From an uncultured Flavobacteriales bacterium (GTDB taxonomy: Bacteria > Bacteroidota > Bacteroidia > Flavobacteriales_D > Crocinitomicaceae), in assembly GCA_903879765.1 (NCBI GenBank), contig CAIRMS010000377.1, positions 1 through 16,882 of the forward strand: a stretch of DNA of 16,882 nt, given 5' to 3'. Shown one piece after another: positions 15,704 through 16,882 of the stretch. The translations under genes were made by a program, and so were the position numbers. The notes under the pieces are model-generated. The model had not been told where the DNA came from. It did not search any database and was given only the letters and a program-made list of their open reading frames with translations. Each line of letters opens with the position of its first letter. Within the stretch, counting starts at the first letter, position 1.

Positions 15704-16642
15704 TTAGTTAAATGCATCGTTTATTTTCGTTGCTAATCCTGAAGCGGCCACTTCGTAGGAATGTAACAACATATTTTTGATGGCAATATCATTGGAAATA
15801 CCATGACCAATAACGGCATTTCCTTTCACACCTAAAATCGGTGTCCCACCATAATTTTCATAATTAAAGCGGTCAAAATATTCATCGCGGATTCCGCGTT
15901 TGCGCATCAAGGTATAAATACCTTCCGCTTCTTTTAAAACAATATTTCCGGTAAATCCATCACAAACGATAACGTCTGCTACTCCGGTGAATAGGTCTCT
16001 TCCTTCTATATTTCCAGTGAAGTTCAATTCATCTGACTCTGAAAGCAACTTATATGCAGCAATGGTTAACAGATTTCCTTTTGAGTCTTCTTCTCCAATA
16101 TTCAATAATGCCACTCTCGGATTTTCAACACCGTGAACGTGCTTTGAATAAAGTGCTCCCAAAACAGCAAACTGATACAGAACATCGGCTTTACAATCAG
16201 CATTGGACCCAACATCTAAAAGTATAGCGTTTGATCCATCCATAGCTGGAAGTGTTGACGTTATGCAAGGACGAATGATTCCAGGAACAGTATTTAACTT
16301 GTACATTGCTCCAACCAACATTGCTCCAGTATTACCGGTGCTGGCAAAAACGTCTAGGTTGCCCTTAGTAAGTAAATCAAATCCAATGGCAATGGAGCTG
16401 TTTGGTTTTTTTGGAATGGCTCTTGTGGGATGATCGTGGTAAGTAATGACTTCGGGGGCGTGTATGACCTCAAAACCATCAAAACTTTTTCCGCGTTCAG
16501 CAAATTCACTTCGAATAATTGCTTCGTCACCAAGCAAAACAATGGTGACATCATTGGACAGAACTTCTCTCGCCAATAATGCACCATCAATAGTTGCTTT
16601 GGGAGCGAAATCGCCCCCTGAGATATCTAGACCAATCCTCAT
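15704..16642 (-). CDS. plsX: Phosphate acyltransferase PlsX
   Basis: This 312-residue protein converts acyl-ACP and phosphate to acyl-phosphate, the donor used by PlsY for glycerol-3-phosphate acylation at the membrane. Family marks are the N-terminal GGDFAPKATIDGA (9-21), ASTGNTGAMLVGAM (100-113), LLDVGSNADCK (141-151), LLNIGEEDSKGN (179-190), GNIEGRD (210-216), VIVCDGFTGNIVLK (224-237) and the C-terminal GNAVIGHGISN (274-284). The first motif reads DISGGD where many homologues have DAMGGD; I treat this as lineage variation. The gene follows rpmF by 20 nt and precedes fabH by 3 nt, the classic rpmF-plsX-fabH order of many bacteria. Confidence 0.96.
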   Translation of the reverse strand: MRIGLDISGGDFAPKATIDGALLAREVLSNDVTIVLLGDEAIIRSEFAERGKSFDGFEVIHAPEVITYHDHPTRAIPKKPNSSIAIGFDLLTKGNLDVFASTGNTGAMLVGAMYKLNTVPGIIRPCITSTLPAMDGSNAILLDVGSNADCKADVLYQFAVLGALYSKHVHGVENPRVALLNIGEEDSKGNLLTIAAYKLLSESDELNFTGNIEGRDLFTGVADVIVCDGFTGNIVLKEAEGIYTLMRKRGIRDEYFDRFNYENYGGTPILGVKGNAVIGHGISNDIAIKNMLLHSYEVAASGLATKINDAFN

Positions 16643-16662
16643 TTAGAAAACGAGATGGTTCC

Positions 16663-16857
16663 TTACTCTACTGTTGATTCTTTTTCTGCAACTACTTTAC
16701 CTCTGTAGTATAATTTTCCTTCATGCCAGTGAGCATGGTGAAATAAATGAGGCTGACCTGTTGTAGGGCATGTTGCCACTTGATGAGCAGTCGCTTTTTT
16801 GTGCGTTCTACGTTTGTCACGTCTTGTTGTGGAAATTCTGCGTTTAGGATGCGCCAT
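16663..16857 (-). CDS. rpmF: 50S ribosomal protein L32
   Basis: This 64-residue protein opens with MAHPKRRISTTRRDKRRTHK, the standard basic L32 N-terminus that reaches into the large ribosomal subunit. The C-terminal half keeps one cysteine (C30 in ATCPTTGQPHLFHHAHWHEG) where zinc-binding L32 has a four-cysteine ribbon. It is therefore the zinc-independent form, which from memory is usual in Flavobacteriia. It starts at ATG with only 25 nt of upstream sequence in the window, too little to call a promoter. In many genomes a DUF177 (YceD) gene lies directly upstream; that cannot be seen here. Confidence 0.96.
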   Translation of the reverse strand: MAHPKRRISTTRRDKRRTHKKATAHQVATCPTTGQPHLFHHAHWHEGKLYYRGKVVAEKESTVE

Positions 16858-16882
16858 AACTATGTATTTATATCAATTTAAA

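Overview
The window looks like chromosome of a Bacteroidota member, most likely order Flavobacteriales and possibly a Fluviicola/Crocinitomicaceae-type organism (genus is inference). The grounds are an AT-rich genome, two secreted proteins ending in the 'gliding motility-associated' CHU_C domain (a type B cargo signal of the type IX secretion system, T9SS), a zinc-ribbon-less L32, and almost no Shine-Dalgarno sequences. Every gene I can support lies on the minus strand, so transcription runs from the right edge to the left. No stretch over 300 bases lacks a gene.

Right block (16857 down to 12849): rpmF, plsX, fabH, accB and accC form a compact housekeeping operon with gaps of 3-31 nt. It joins ribosomal protein L32 to phospholipid and fatty-acid initiation: acyl-phosphate synthesis, KAS III, and the biotin carrier and biotin carboxylase of acetyl-CoA carboxylase. 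An A/U-only hairpin with a U6 tract overlaps the accC stop and probably ends the operon.

Middle block (12716 down to 3049): two adjacent secreted proteins of 2322 and 898 residues, 2 nt apart. Both are mosaics of Ig-like and PKD modules with a signal peptide and a CHU_C domain. The larger holds a 12-unit tandem array of about 76-residue Ig/SprB-like modules, each with exactly two cysteines, bracketed by two copies of another module. The last 480 residues of the two proteins are collinear paralogues. The larger protein has no lysine or arginine for 2152 consecutive residues (114-2265); the smaller has one lysine in 666 residues. Neighbouring genes are lysine/arginine-normal.

Left block (3016 to the left edge): a flippase-type polysaccharide exporter, a Wzz-type chain-length regulator and the N-terminal part of an O-antigen ligase/polymerase-like protein follow with gaps of 32, 77 and 3 nt. 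The simplest reading is one long surface operon, or two overlapping ones, encoding giant T9SS-exported stalk proteins together with the tail of a surface polysaccharide pathway. A functional link between them is inference from spacing and strand. No T9SS machinery, PorP/SprF partner, glycosyltransferase, RNA gene, insertion sequence or CRISPR array is visible.
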